Positions 23,803-35,102 of a DNA stretch of 64,000 nucleotides are shown piece after piece. The translations under genes and the position numbers were made by a program. Every line of letters starts with the position of its first letter. Position 1 is the first letter of the stretch. Location of the stretch: NCBI RefSeq assembly GCF_027580225.2, contig NC_073359.2, positions 8,422,001-8,486,000 of the forward strand. Direction: 5' to 3'. The stretch is from Misgurnus anguillicaudatus. Taxonomy: Eukaryota; Chordata; Actinopteri; Cypriniformes; Cobitidae. Under the pieces are notes generated by a model. The model was not told the origin of the DNA and did not search any database. It worked only from the letters and a program-made list of their open reading frames with translations.

Positions 23803-25265
23803 TTAAAGAGCCACACAGATCCAAAATCGAAACTAACCTTTATTGCAGTGTGTCGTGTAGCTGTCCATCAATGTAAACAACGTGTAAAGTAGTTGAACCA
23901 AAAAGTGCACGATTAATAAAGTTATTGGCTTCTAAAGCAGGGAGTCGACTCTGAATCGCTGAAACGAGTCGTTATAGGGAGTGAGTCTTCTTCCTGATAT
24001 TATCCACGTCACACGAACTTATCCACATCACATGAGATACTAATCTCCGCCTACAGCCTTGCCTGCGGGAGAAACGAAAACTATGACCCGCCCACAGCTA
24101 GCTAGTGTGTGAGTGTAAACTTCAGCTCACGCTGTTTTCAGCTTTTGTTGTTTACCAAAGGAGACTTTTTCAAGGAGGGATATTCTAAACGTGTCTGGCT
24201 GTGAAGAATCAGTGGTTAAAATTATTTTTTAACGGAGGGATTAAGACGTTTGGCAATGCAAGATGGTTCAGTACCCACTTTATTTGGAACAACATGCGTC
24301 TCCTAACCACAACCTGTAAGTATGATCATAGCTACATACTTGCTTAAATGAGTGTAAAATGTCTATAGTCGTTTTATTGCTTGGATTAATGATGAATGAT
24401 ATCGTTGTTTAAACTCTAATTTATATACTGTCAGAGCCACGATAGCAAGCAGTTTTGCTATGACCCGGTTAGTTTAGATAAATGCTTAAATGAGTGTAAA
24501 ATTGTTAGTTTCAATCGTCGTTTGTATTGTTTGGATTAATGATGAATGATGTTGTGTATTTAAACTGTTAATTTACTGTCAGAGAGTCACGTTAGCAAAC
24601 AGCTAACGCATGCTTATTTACGGTTTTGCTATGACCCGGTTAGTTTAGATAAATGCTTAAATGAGTGTAAAATTGTTAGTTTCAATCGTCGTTTGTATTG
24701 TTTGGATTAATGATGAATGATGTTGTGTGTTTAAACTGTTAATTTACTGTCAGAGAGTCACGTTAGCAAACGGCTAATGCATGCTTATTTACGGTTTTGC
24801 TATGACCCGGTTAGTTTAGATAAATGCTTAAATGAGTGTAAAATGTTAGTTTCAATCGTCGTTTTTATTGCTTGGATTAATGATGAATGATGTGTATTGA
24901 TGTTAACAATGTCTTCTCAGTAAATCATGTTAGCACGAGGTCAATACATGTTGCACTGTTGTTGGTCTGTGTCACCGATCTGTGGTCTGTGAGACTGATC
25001 TGTGATCTGTGCATTGTGTGCAAAGACACTCTGTCAGTTGACCAATCAGAGCAGAGTAGGCTACTGAAAGGTGGGGTTTAGGCAGGCTGAGTCGTTGAAC
25101 GACTTCACACGAATCGTTTGGGGATCTCTGAGAAATGGGGTAATTTTAAATTTATATTTTGAGAAAATTACAGTGTTTTTTGACCTTGCATGCATTTAAA
25201 CCTGTTGTCCGGGACTTATAAATAGTGATAGGATGCTTAAAATTGTCATCTTACTGGCTCTTTAA
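23803..25265. mobile_element. TTAA-flanked non-autonomous element inside gypsy integrase
   Basis: TTAA at 23803-23806 and 25262-25265 with inverted ends AGAGCC / GGCTCT. It splits the integrase frame, so the boundaries are confirmed by the broken coding sequence. No transposase was seen. Confidence 0.88.
24342..24890. repeat. 171-bp tandem repeat
   Basis: GCTTAAATGAGTGTAAAAT starts at 24342, 24484, 24655 and 24826 (spacings 142, 171, 171). The first unit lacks about 29 bp. Confidence 0.9.
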
Positions 25266-25422
25266 CATTGTATCCCATGGTTCAGCTTGCTGATACAGGC
25301 ATTTACTTAACTGATCCTTCAGGGTGCGATTAAATCTTTCAATTAAGCCATCTCCTTCAGGATGATAAGGAGAGGTTCTGGTTTTGTTCACACCCAATTT
25401 TGAACTCCTTAATCAAATCTGC

Positions 25423-26037
25423 CTAAAACTGACGCCCTTGATCAGTATGGAGATATTCAGGGACACCATGCTCTGTAATGTACTGCTCAAAAATACAATG
25501 TGCAACGGTTACAGCCCTTTGGTCCTTCATAGGGTATAAATTCACATATTTGGTGAAGTAGTCTTGAAGGACTAGAACGTATCTATGTCCGGTCGGTGAC
25601 ACAGGAAGCTCAGTAATGTCTGCTGCCACCTTTTCAAAAGGACCATTAGCATGAATAGTCTGCAGTGGAGCTACTCTATGTGGGACTGGCATAGACCTAG
25701 ACCGGCATGCAACACATTGTTGACAATATTTCTCTATGTCTCTAGCCATGAATGGCAGATAAAAATGCTCTTTTGCCCTCCAAAGTGTCTTTTTATGACC
25801 TAGGTGTCCTACTGTGGAATGACCATGCAAAAACTGTAACACCTGAGGAACAACTTGACTAGGAATGACAATATGAAGGGTACGACACTCTTTTGGTCTG
25901 TTACAAGATAGACTGTAGATTTTGCCATCCTGTAACTGCAGTCTATCAAACTGTCGCCAATATACCCTGAGATCTGCTGAACTTTTCTTTACAACCCAAG
26001 CTGGAGGTCGCTTTCCTTCCTCCAACCAATCACGCAC
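25423..26037 (-). pseudogene. Gypsy integrase, N-terminal and core part
   Basis: 204 codons with the HHCC zinc-binding region (GHLGHKKT ... YCQQCVAC), the first catalytic Asp in VAADITELP and the second in HTDQGRQF. A stop follows directly. In another frame the sequence resumes with SPYHPEGDGLIERFNRTL, which carries the catalytic Glu, up to the transposon at 25265. Confidence 0.85.
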
Positions 26038-26151
26038 TGTCCTCAGTTTGCCGTCATCTGTCTGACATTGAGTGACGTCAAGTGATAGAGCCTCAGAAAG
26101 ATCTAAGACAGCATTAACAGTAACTGGAGCAGTGCTTTCAGACTGTTTCGA

Positions 26152-28050
26152 TTAATTTGAATTGGTATTGTCATAAGTAGGTTGGGAAATAGAGTCACTG
26201 TGACCTGGATGCCTAGATAGAGAGTCTGCATTTGTGTGCTTCACACCATCTCTATGCTTTATGACCCAATCATGCACATCAAGCTCTAGCGCCCAGCGAG
26301 CCCTACGCCCTGTGGGATCTCGTTCGATAGGCATTTTCTTCAAACCTAACAAGGGGCGATGGTCGGTGACAATGACAAAAGGACACCCTTGCAAATAATG
26401 TGAAAAATGCCTGACAGACCAAACAATAGCCCACCACTCACGGTCAAAGGTGGACCAGTTACGCTCAGTTTTGGTCAACACATGACTGGCATAGGCTACT
26501 ACCTTTTTAACTCCCTGCTGTTTCTGTGCAAGAACAGAGCCAATTGCTTGGTGAGAGGCATCAGTATAAAGAATGAAAGGCTCACTGAAATCTGGGTACG
26601 TAAGAATGGGAGAGGACGATAAAATACGGCGAAAGTATTGAAAAGCCTCCTCACATCCTTCTGTCCATATGAATTTTGCATGTTTTTGTGTCAGGGCATG
26701 TAAGGGAGCTGCTCTGTCTGCGAAACCTTTGATAAAGCGCCGATAGTAATAGCAGAGGCCCATAAAAGCACGCATCTCTGTGGGTGTAGTCGGACGAGGC
26801 CAATTCAACACTTTGTCGGTTACTTTTGGGTCAGGTTTAATGCCGTCTTTTGAGACAATGTGTCCTAAAAAGAGCACGGACTGTTTGAAAAGCTGGCACT
26901 TTTGAGGATGGAGCTTGAGACCTGCCTGACGCAGTCTGCCAAACACCTCAGTAAGATCAGTAATGTGATTGTGAAATGATTTACTAAAGACAATTATGTC
27001 ATCAAGATACACCAAAGTCTTTGACCAATGAAGGCCACGGAGGACAAGCTCCATCAAGCGCTGAAATGTCGGAGGCGCATTAGTGAGGCCCATTGGCAAA
27101 ACCTTAAAATGATACAAGGAATCGCCAGTGGTGAAGGCTGTTTTCTCCATACTAGCATCCTTCATTGGGATTTGCCAGTAGCCACTGGACAAGTCTAACA
27201 TGCTAAACAAGGTAGCTCCTGCAAGAGCATCCAAACTGTCATCTACACGTGGCAGTGGGTGTGCATCTTTAACAGTAATTGAATTTAGGCGTCTGTAATC
27301 GATGCAAAATCTGTAAGACCCATCCTTCTTACGAACCAGTATAACTGGTGAGGCCCATGGGCTATGGCTAGGCTCAATTAAGTCAGCGTCAAGAAGTTTC
27401 TGCACTTGTTTGTGAATTTCCTCACGCAAAACAGGTGATGTTCGATATGCTTTCTGACGCAGTGGGGATTCAGAGGATGTGTGTATGCTATGTTTGATCA
27501 AATTGGTCCTACCAAGATCAACAGGATTAGTGCTAAAAACATCACAGTTCTGTTGTAGTAGAGAGTGAACTACTTTCACCTCATCAGATGTAAGAATCTC
27601 TGTATCAACATGCACATCAGGTAATTTGCATGACGGGTTGGAAACAGTAACCTGAGCTACAGAGCTAGTTACAGGCACATACAAATCAGAGGGCATGTTA
27701 CGCACAGAGTACAACTGACCCAAATAGGCTTCTTTGGGCAGATCAATGTCTTGATGAGTAGGGTTAAGTAAATGAACTACAGTAAGGCCATTGACAACAT
27801 TAGAGAAATTGCGAGCGACAGCTAGATCTTTGTCAAATGCAACATTTGGTTCCAAAATACCTTGAAAACCATGAAGCTGACTTCCCATTTCTGTGGCACA
27901 TGTCACTGAGGCAGGAACAACAATCTCTGTCAAAGGGGGGACTGACACCTGTGAGAGCAGGGACACATTACAGCAAAAAGGCAATGTTTGAGAGGAACTA
28001 AGAAGAGGAATTTTGTCATTCTTAATCATAAAGAACCCAGACAGTGTCAA
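26152..28050 (-). CDS. Gypsy reverse transcriptase-RNase H
   Basis: 632 codons. The RT shows SPWASPVILVRKKDGSYR, FCIDYRRLN, FSMLDLSSGYWQIPM, LPMGLTNAPPTFQ and the catalytic YLDDIIVFS at about residue 350. RNase H follows with LYTDASHQAIGSVLAQ and the EWWAIVW segment. The order and spacing are those of Ty3/Gypsy pol. The frame then stops before the integrase. Confidence 0.93.
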   Translation of the reverse strand: MTLSGFFMIKNDKIPLLSSSQTLPFCCNVSLLSQVSVPPLTEIVVPASVTCATEMGSQLHGFQGILEPNVAFDKDLAVARNFSNVVNGLTVVHLLNPTHQDIDLPKEAYLGQLYSVRNMPSDLYVPVTSSVAQVTVSNPSCKLPDVHVDTEILTSDEVKVVHSLLQQNCDVFSTNPVDLGRTNLIKHSIHTSSESPLRQKAYRTSPVLREEIHKQVQKLLDADLIEPSHSPWASPVILVRKKDGSYRFCIDYRRLNSITVKDAHPLPRVDDSLDALAGATLFSMLDLSSGYWQIPMKDASMEKTAFTTGDSLYHFKVLPMGLTNAPPTFQRLMELVLRGLHWSKTLVYLDDIIVFSKSFHNHITDLTEVFGRLRQAGLKLHPQKCQLFKQSVLFLGHIVSKDGIKPDPKVTDKVLNWPRPTTPTEMRAFMGLCYYYRRFIKGFADRAAPLHALTQKHAKFIWTEGCEEAFQYFRRILSSSPILTYPDFSEPFILYTDASHQAIGSVLAQKQQGVKKVVAYASHVLTKTERNWSTFDREWWAIVWSVRHFSHYLQGCPFVIVTDHRPLLGLKKMPIERDPTGRRARWALELDVHDWVIKHRDGVKHTNADSLSRHPGHSDSISQPTYDNTNSN

Positions 28051-28459
28051 TTAATGCACCATGAGTTTTGAAAAAGTCCCACCCAAGAAGAACATCCTGT
28101 CTAGAGTCTCTTACAACATACATGTCCAAGCTGAATGTGTGTGAACCCAAGCGCAATGTAACAGATAATGAACCCAAAATGTCCAATTGTTGACCTGTAA
28201 GTGTGTGTGCAACCTGATAACTTTTCAGCAAGGGGCGATGTTTCAGGGCAGGGATGTGGTTACGTAACGTCTCACTAATCAGGGACAAAGCGGCACCAGT
28301 GTCCAGAAAAACAGTGACTCCTTGATCTTCAACGAGTCCCTTTATGTACGGTGTCCAGGTTGCAGTGTCCACTGAAGAGACTGTGGGGTCACCATGGGCC
28401 GGTGTCAGTTGAGCTGAAGACTGGACCTCATCTCCAGCTACCACCCGTTTCCCGAGCAC
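28022..28459 (-). CDS. Gypsy protease
   Basis: 145-codon frame overlapping the gag end. It has the aspartic protease motif VFLDTGAALSLIS and the later hydrophobic VLLGWDFF. It ends in VWVLYD where the RT frame continues as LSGFFMIKND, so a one-base shift separates protease from RT. Whether this shift is programmed or a mutation cannot be told; mutation is more likely because related elements run on in one frame. Confidence 0.8.
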   Translation of the reverse strand: MLGKRVVAGDEVQSSAQLTPAHGDPTVSSVDTATWTPYIKGLVEDQGVTVFLDTGAALSLISETLRNHIPALKHRPLLKSYQVAHTLTGQQLDILGSLSVTLRLGSHTFSLDMYVVRDSRQDVLLGWDFFKTHGALIDTVWVLYD

Positions 28460-29643
28460 TGATGCTCGGCGAAGTGTACATGGCGTGAATGGGGTCGTTG
28501 TGGACTTGGGGAATGACGAGTGTAATACCGTTCACCCCTCTGCCGGTCTCTGTCCTCAAATGGGCTGATGTTATCCCTGGAATGATATCTGTAGACAGGC
28601 GGAGCAGACATAGAGTCGGCATATGCAGTGTATCTCCGTTCAGGGCTAAAGTGACGATCTGCTCCCTCATGATGTAAAGGTCTCCTAGGCTTTTCCCGCT
28701 GCTGATGGCTTGGGCTGGGGCTCCAGTGTGATCTACGATGGTCATCCCTAGAACGTGCAGGAGATCGTCCTCTGGAGTAAGGTGCATCCGCTGTATTGAA
28801 ACGTGGATAGCGGGGGGCTGCAGTGTAGCGGTCATCTCTGGTGCTGTCCATAGAAGGCGATCTCCCACGATAAGGGAAATGTGGTTCAGGAGATGGGGCA
28901 GCATAGGCATGATGAGACTTTGATGGTGCTAATGTAGCTACAATGGACTGCAGTTTGTCTACTTTCAGATGAAGTTCATTGAGCTGGGCTGCCAGGGTAT
29001 TAGTGGGCTCAGTAGTGAGGCTGTGCACAGGAGTAGGTTGAGAAATTGGAGATGTAAAAGATGGGCAGGGCTCAGAAGCAGTAGAACGTGCCCTCTCACA
29101 GCGACCAGCCACTTTAATTGCGTCATCAAGAGTGGTAACACCAAACTCGTACAACTTAGCTTGCAATGCAGAGTCAAGTCCAGCCATAAAACGTCGCAAA
29201 ATTTCACCCTTAATGGCAGACTCTCCATAATCTGGATAAGCCTGGCGAACAAGGCGGGTCAATTCAGCAGCATAAACTTCCAATGGCTCTGTAGTGAGAC
29301 GTGGTCTAGCATTCAAATATGTTTGGAAAGTTCTCAGTTGTTGTTTTTGATCAAACACTGCAGACATTTTGAGACATGTGGTGTCATAATTAGATTTGTT
29401 GTCATCTGACAAACTGTCCCAGTAACTAAATGCAGCACCTGCCAATCTAGATGGAAGCACTTTGGCAAGCTGAGGTTTGTCCATACCTGAGGTCTCACAG
29501 CATACTTGAAACCGGCGGGCCCATTGAGAAAAGCTTTCGCTGCCATCTCCAGTGAAATCAGGGGGTAAAACAGCTCTAAAGTGCACATGAGGTGTTGACA
29601 CATTGTCTTCTGCCATGTTTGAACAAACTGATATCAATGTCAA
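28438..29643 (-). CDS. Gypsy gag
   Basis: 401 codons, uninterrupted. The capsid-like region contains FSQWARRFQVCCET, RLAGAAFSYWDSL and a region around LEVYAAELTRLVRQAYP typical of retrotransposon gag. The C-terminal third is rich in Arg, Ser, Pro and Tyr. No CCHC zinc knuckle is visible. The start could instead be the second Met (MAEDN). The protease lies in another frame and overlaps the end. Confidence 0.85.
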   Translation of the reverse strand: MTLISVCSNMAEDNVSTPHVHFRAVLPPDFTGDGSESFSQWARRFQVCCETSGMDKPQLAKVLPSRLAGAAFSYWDSLSDDNKSNYDTTCLKMSAVFDQKQQLRTFQTYLNARPRLTTEPLEVYAAELTRLVRQAYPDYGESAIKGEILRRFMAGLDSALQAKLYEFGVTTLDDAIKVAGRCERARSTASEPCPSFTSPISQPTPVHSLTTEPTNTLAAQLNELHLKVDKLQSIVATLAPSKSHHAYAAPSPEPHFPYRGRSPSMDSTRDDRYTAAPRYPRFNTADAPYSRGRSPARSRDDHRRSHWSPSPSHQQREKPRRPLHHEGADRHFSPERRYTAYADSMSAPPVYRYHSRDNISPFEDRDRQRGERYYTRHSPSPQRPHSRHVHFAEHQCSGNGW

Positions 29644-30296
29644 GCAGTTATTGCGGCATCACAATAGTTCAGTCCAGAAAAATGTCTTTTTTTTTTTTTT
29701 TTTGAGGAAAATAAAGTACTAATGAATATTTTAATGTAATGGCTACGATGGTGACATGTAAAGCATTTGTGAAGCAGGAAAAAAAAGTATATTTAATAAA
29801 TTGGCTCTTTCAAATTGTCTCTTTGTTTTCCACAATGTGTGTTATTCCTTTCTTCTGTTTGAAATAAGCAGATTAGCAATAATTGCAGTTACCGAAGTCC
29901 GCCACTAGTGGGAACCAATCGCACATTTTCCAGGTTGGGCGGGAGCTGAGAGATGTTGGCAATGAGCCAATTCCCACGAGGCGAAGTCAGCGCGGATTTC
30001 TCACTAAATAAAACTGAATAAACTAACGACTGCACTTTAAAAAGAAAACTCACATGAGAGTGAAAACAAAGTGAAACTAACTCAAAAGTTATCAATATAG
30101 TTTCTCTGAATACCGTCCACGAAACTGGAAAGAGTATATGCAAAGGAAAAACGTTTCAAACGCAAAATAGCCTTAAGTACGAATGTTCCAGCATATATGA
30201 TAACACAGCAGCCAACAATACCAGTCCAACAGCAACCCCGACGTCTGCAAATGTCCCAGTTTTGCTGCGATATCCCACCGCTGCCACCAATAAATA
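29644..30296. other. Gypsy 5' untranslated region
   Basis: Between the 5' LTR and gag. Contains a run of about 18 T at 29685-29702. No convincing gene. Confidence 0.6.
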
Positions 30297-30578
30297 TGTA
30301 AGGCGTGGAGTATAGATGTTAATGCTTTCCAATAAGACGATGGATGAAGGTATTCTCAACTATTAACTTTTATTCAAGTTAGCACAGAGAGCCTCAACAA
30401 GAACACGGGCACACGGGAAAAAGTCCTCCTCTCTCCCTCTCCTTTTCTCTTCCCCGAGCGCATTCCCCCACCAAAATAAAAGTCCCTCATAATACATGAA
30501 AGAAATAGGTAAATGCCTTATAAAATAAAATAGACAAGAATGAAATACAACCATATAACAAACTTTGTCTGTCTCACA
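30297..30578 (-). repeat. Gypsy 5' LTR
   Basis: 282 bp. On the - strand the internal side begins TTTATTGGTGGCAGCGG, a candidate primer-binding region; the tRNA was not assigned. Confidence 0.93.
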
Positions 30579-30582
30579 ATAG

Positions 30583-30850
30583 TACTTGGAGAACCAGGAT
30601 ATGGCAGTGACACAGATCACAGCGCCCCCTAATGTGTGGTTCAATTTCTTCATTTTTACATTTTGAATGTCATTGTTTGCCATGTTTCTAGTTGCATATT
30701 TAGTGATTTTGCAACTGTTTACAATGTCTTATCTAAAGATGTGGATTCTTTTAGAAAGGTCAGAGAAGATTTTTGTCAAAAGGTTTACATGCACTTAGAG
30801 GGTTTTGCATTTAAACTCCTCATTTGTTTACCGCAGTCCAATGAGCAAAG
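30583..30850. repeat. Array upstream module, copy 2
   Basis: Contains ATATGGCAGTGACAC, CGCCCCCTAATGTGTGGTT and TTGCATATTTAGTGATTTTG; matches 36410-36690 closely. Confidence 0.75.
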
Positions 30851-31135
30851 GTCTTCAACGTCTTGAATTGAATCCTTTATAGACCTGTTTTAAACTGCAC
30901 TTAGGATGTACTTATAATGTTTAGATCGAGTCTAGCTCATACAGCAAGTCTGCTGCAGTGCGGCGGTGGCCCTGCAACTCTCGGCTGGAGCGATCGAGTC
31001 AAGTGAGTTTCCCTTGTGTAGATTAAACACACGTTTAACTTAAAGTACATATAAATGTACATAGGATAATGTTTTCTAAAGGGCAAAACATAAACAGTGC
31101 TATTTACTATTTATCTATTTACTAAAAAGTCTACA

Positions 31136-31270
31136 CTCTCAGAAAAAAGGTACAAAAGTTGTCACTGGGATCCTAATATGAACCATTTTGTTACAGTACA
31201 GTTTGTTATACCTTTAAAGTACCTGTGCTGCCAGACGGCTACATTCTTCAAATAAAACAAGTTTGCAAAA
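31136..31270. repeat. Duplicated short repeat
   Basis: ACTCTCAGAAAAAAGGTAC and GTCACTGGGATCCTAATATG recur at 38128-38260, showing that this inter-receptor spacer was duplicated. Nothing else is seen in 30861-31560. Confidence 0.75.
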
Positions 31271-31559
31271 TTTATGTTTTTTTTTTGTGAGTAAAATAAA
31301 AAAGTCAGTAAACCTGAACTGTAAATCACTTAAAATAAAAAATTTAAATTTTTATAATAAAGATGCAAAAGTTCCTAAATGCCAAATAAATAATCTCTGT
31401 CAAAACTGAGATAATGATATTTACTGAATGCTCTTGTATGTATTATATTTTGATCACATACCTTGGAGCCCAAAGCCCTCTAAGTGCACATAAAATGAAT
31501 TGGATGAACGATACTGCAAAAAATTTTGTGTTTCACATTCAAACTTTGGTCCCTTGTGA

Positions 31560-31830
31560 GTACTTCCACTAAAATACAACCCAGCAGTGACATGGATCAC
31601 AGCGTCTCCTAATGTGTGGTTCAGTTTTTTAAATTCTTTATTCTGACTTTCATTGTTTCCCATGTTTTTAGTTGCATATTTAGTAACATTGCAACAGTTT
31701 ACTGTCCTGTCCAAAGAAGAGGATTTTTTTTTTTGAAGTGGAGATTTGTGTCAAAAAGTTTATATGCACTTAGAGGGTTTTGCATTTGATTTCCTCATTT
31801 GTTCGCTGAAGTCACATGACGGTCAGCTAT
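31560..31830. repeat. Array upstream module, copy 3
   Basis: Variant of the module with TGGATCACAGCGTCTCCTAA; closest to 38640-38870. Confidence 0.75.
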
Positions 31831-32183
31831 ATACTCACTCCGCAGCATTAGATCAAAACAAAATCTTGATCTTGGAAATTAATTTCTTTGGATTTTTTCC
31901 ATAGATGGTTTGAATTTCTATAAAATAATTTTCTAAATTTATGGTATTGAATTAAGTCATGCCTTGATGTTTTGATCTGATTTTGTTTATTATGGATATT
32001 ACACTTTAATAGGACAATGATATAATGTACTAATATTTTACTCGCAAATGTGTTTGTCTTGATATTGATGGTAGCACTGCATGCAATTCTTTCTTGTGCT
32101 GAAAAAAACTAATTTTCGAGTGTTTATGGTATTTGCTGATTTCTTAGGTTTGTCTGTTGGTTGGTTTTAGAGAAGTTGTGGTC

Positions 32184-32768
32184 AGTTTTCATCTGGTCAA
32201 GCTGAGAGACATCAAACTGGTTTAGACTGGGTTTTTGTTTATCAGATGCTGTATTTTACTTAAAGTGTGTGATGTACAGTTGTATCCTATAAGGTACAAT
32301 AGTGAGAACAGATGTACATTCTCATACTGCCATACAATTACTGTAACTTTCATGTATGTAACATATGTGATTTAAAATAATATAAATATATAAATTATCT
32401 GCTTGGACCAGTTTTGGTTTACTGGTGAGTCAACAAACAGAAAAGGGATGTTACGAGGATTTTGTTATATCTTTTAAAAACCAAGCTTAACAACAAGTGG
32501 ATAAAAAGTGAAGGAGGCTGCGTTTCTTTGCAAAAGCTTTAGAGAAAAAAAGGAAGGAAATGAGATCATGTGAGAGACTTGTAACTTTTTTTTAAATGAC
32601 CATCACTTTTGTAACATTTTTTCTTTGTTAGAAAACTTTTGTATAGAGATCTTCGTCTTCTGAAGCGGGACTGAGATGTGAACATTATCATTTTTACTGT
32701 AGATTTTCTGAGCAAACATCTAAGCAAATATTTAATCTATTATGTCAGATATACACAATAGTAAAAGT
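32184..32768 (+). promoter_or_regulatory. Conserved upstream block of receptor copy C
   Basis: Same motif order as at 11389, including AGGAAGGAAATGA at about 32551 and GAAGCGGGACTGAGATGTG just before the leader. Confidence 0.6.
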
Positions 32769-35102
32769 ATGGACAATAACTTTGCATTCGTATCACTGAT
32801 CCTACTGATAAACATTCAAGGTAAGACAATCATTGATTTAATAGTGTTTATTTGTTTTAAAATTAATAAGAATTAATTAGTAAAAACCTGTTAATGTAAA
32901 GCCACATAAGTTGGTGTGAGTATTAATGTATTTCATCGTGTATACAAAGACCACCTGCTTCCTTATGAACATACGTTTATAAAATGACTCATCATGAAAG
33001 TGTAAAGATGTTGTGGTCTTAATGAAGTTTTTTTCTAGGTTTTCTAACAACACACAGCCTACAAGTTAAGTGTAAATATGAAAACATTTGTGCAGTGAGA
33101 GAGACCAATGTGACACTGAAGTTTAATTACTCGGACATCAACATCAAAACTGGGTTCTGGTTCAGCCAGAAACAGAAAACAAACTGGAGAAACAAAGATG
33201 AACCTGAAGATTTGACTTTAGATTCAGATTACTCAGGACGAGTGAAACAGCGGATCAATGAAGATTACATAAAACTCACAATAGATGATCTGATAGAGAG
33301 AGACAGTGGAGAATATCAGCTCATGTTCATTATGAAGGATGGAGTTAAACATCTCAGCTCAGTCACAGTCAATCTAACAGTCACAGGTACATTTACATTC
33401 TCATCAGTCCAGTTCAAATTATCTTCATTTGTAAATGTTTTTCTGTGTTTTTCTTTATTCAGTCCTGCAGGTGAGGAAACACCAGAACAAACTTACCTGT
33501 GATACTTCCAGCCCTTTAACCTCAAAACCTAAGAATATCTACTGGAAAAAAGATGGACAATATATAAAGGACAGTGAATTTAAACCGTTTTCTTTGTCAT
33601 CTGCTGCCTACTCCTGTTTTCTACGTCCAGACTTTAAAATCTCCTCTGATGCTTTGTGTAAGTGTGACATTTACTTACATATGAACACACATTTCTATTA
33701 CATTACTGTTTTGTAAACATGTACGTATGTGACTCTTTCAGGTCTTTTTAACAGTGGCTGTTGGGGTGTGACTTACACCTCTACAAGAGTTTGTGCTTTA
33801 GTGGGATCAACAGTAGATATTCACTCTTCATACTCACATCCCACTGGAGATACAGTAGAGGATTCATACTGGCATTCAGGATATATTCAGGATCTGCGTG
33901 ATGTTCATCAGTTTGCTGGTCGTGTGGAGTATATAAACAACACACTGAGAATAAAAGACATCAACATGAGCGACTCTGGTGAATATCGATTCAGGATCAA
34001 GACTAACACAAACTTTTACTCTGGTTCACCTGGAGTCATTCTCACTGTTACAGGTAACTGCTTATAATGAAACTACTAATGGAAAACCAAAGCTGAACAT
34101 AGCATGCTATCATTGATTGGAGTCAAAATACAAAAAAAATACAAATTGATTTAATTTTTTTAGATACACAGGTGATAAGCAGTCCAGTCACTGTGTCAGA
34201 GAGAGAGAAAGTGATATTGAGTTGTTCAACCAAATGCACTCTGGATAACAACATTACATACTCGTGGTACAAGAACGGGAGTCTGGTAACAGATGGAGTC
34301 AAACTATATAACAAATTGTACCTGGACTCAGTTAACAGTGAGGAGATACAAGAGTATTCATGTGCTGTAAGAGGTAACAAAACATCTAATCATACATCTG
34401 ACTTTAATGAAAGACGTTTTCAGATTATGAAACATTTTACAACAGAAATTTTGTGTTTGATTTCTGTAGTTGCTCTTGGATTACATCTAAGTGTTGTTCG
34501 GCAACTTGCAAAAATGTACGGCTTAGTGAGCATGATTAATTACATTTTTTACAAAAAAACAAAATTAAAATAATTGCTTTGGTAAAACCTCAAGGGGACC
34601 ATGCGTTAAAACCTTTTGTGATGAATTTACATACTCTTGAGTCCTTAATGATCAGTTTATTCATGAGTGTCATTAAAGTTGTGTCTCTTCTGTTTTTGTG
34701 TTTAGATGAATCAGTGGAAATCTCAGCGTCTGAACAATTTTACATCTTTCTGATTGTGTTTGTGGTTCAAATATTCATTATAGCAGCTATCTGGGTGTGG
34801 TGAGTAAAATAATAATGGTGAAAAGTTCATAATTTTAAGTTAATATACAGTAATGAAATAATTTAGTATTAAATATTGAAATATGGTCCCACAGGTTTTG
34901 CCTGAAAAAACAAATGAATGACAAAAATAAAAAGGTGAGAATTTTTACTGATATCTTTAATGTAATTACAAGCTAAAATGACTTTATAATCAAATGTTAT
35001 CTATTTCTCATAATATTTATCTGTCTCTTATAGACTCCAACATCTATTATGTTTTCATGCACATCTGGTGTCACTCCAACAGAACTGGATTATGTGAACT
35101 GA
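32769..35102 (+). CDS. CD22/Siglec-like Ig receptor, short YVN tail, copy C
   Basis: Exons: 32769-32820, 33039-33386, 33463-33657, 33742-34053, 34164-34373, 34706-34799, 34895-34934, 35034-35102; total 1320 nt, 439 aa, all phases fit. The leader is MDNNFAFVSLILLINIQ. D1 about 18-133, C2 134-198, D3 199-302, D4 303-372. The membrane segment begins near residue 384 (FYIFLIVFVVQIFII) and has no charged residue. The tail is only about 33 residues, has KK basic residues, no ITIM, and ends TELDYVN. Y437-V-N fits a pYxN (Grb2-type SH2) pattern at the very C-terminus; that role is inferred. D1 has Phe instead of the B-strand Cys (LKFNYSD). The D3 F-strand YRFRI is kept. An activating, adaptor-linked or decoy role is possible. 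Confidence 0.85.

Larger units (their letters stand above)
22419..30578 (-). mobile_element. Ty3/Gypsy LTR retrotransposon
   Basis: Two LTRs of 282-283 bp (22419-22701, 30297-30578) begin TGTAAGGCG and end TCTCACA on the + strand. ATAG flanks both sides (22415-22418, 30579-30582). Coding regions run on the - strand: gag, protease, RT-RNase H and integrase. The near-identical LTRs suggest a fairly recent insertion, but frameshifts and a TTAA transposon in the integrase make it inactive. The paralogous flank near 36400 shows the empty site (CCCTTGTGAGTACTT). Confidence 0.93.

Noticed and set aside
34374..34573. Extended copy C D4 frame running into the intron as an alternative end
   Set aside because: The canonical donor is intact and matches copies B and D; intron retention cannot be shown from sequence alone.
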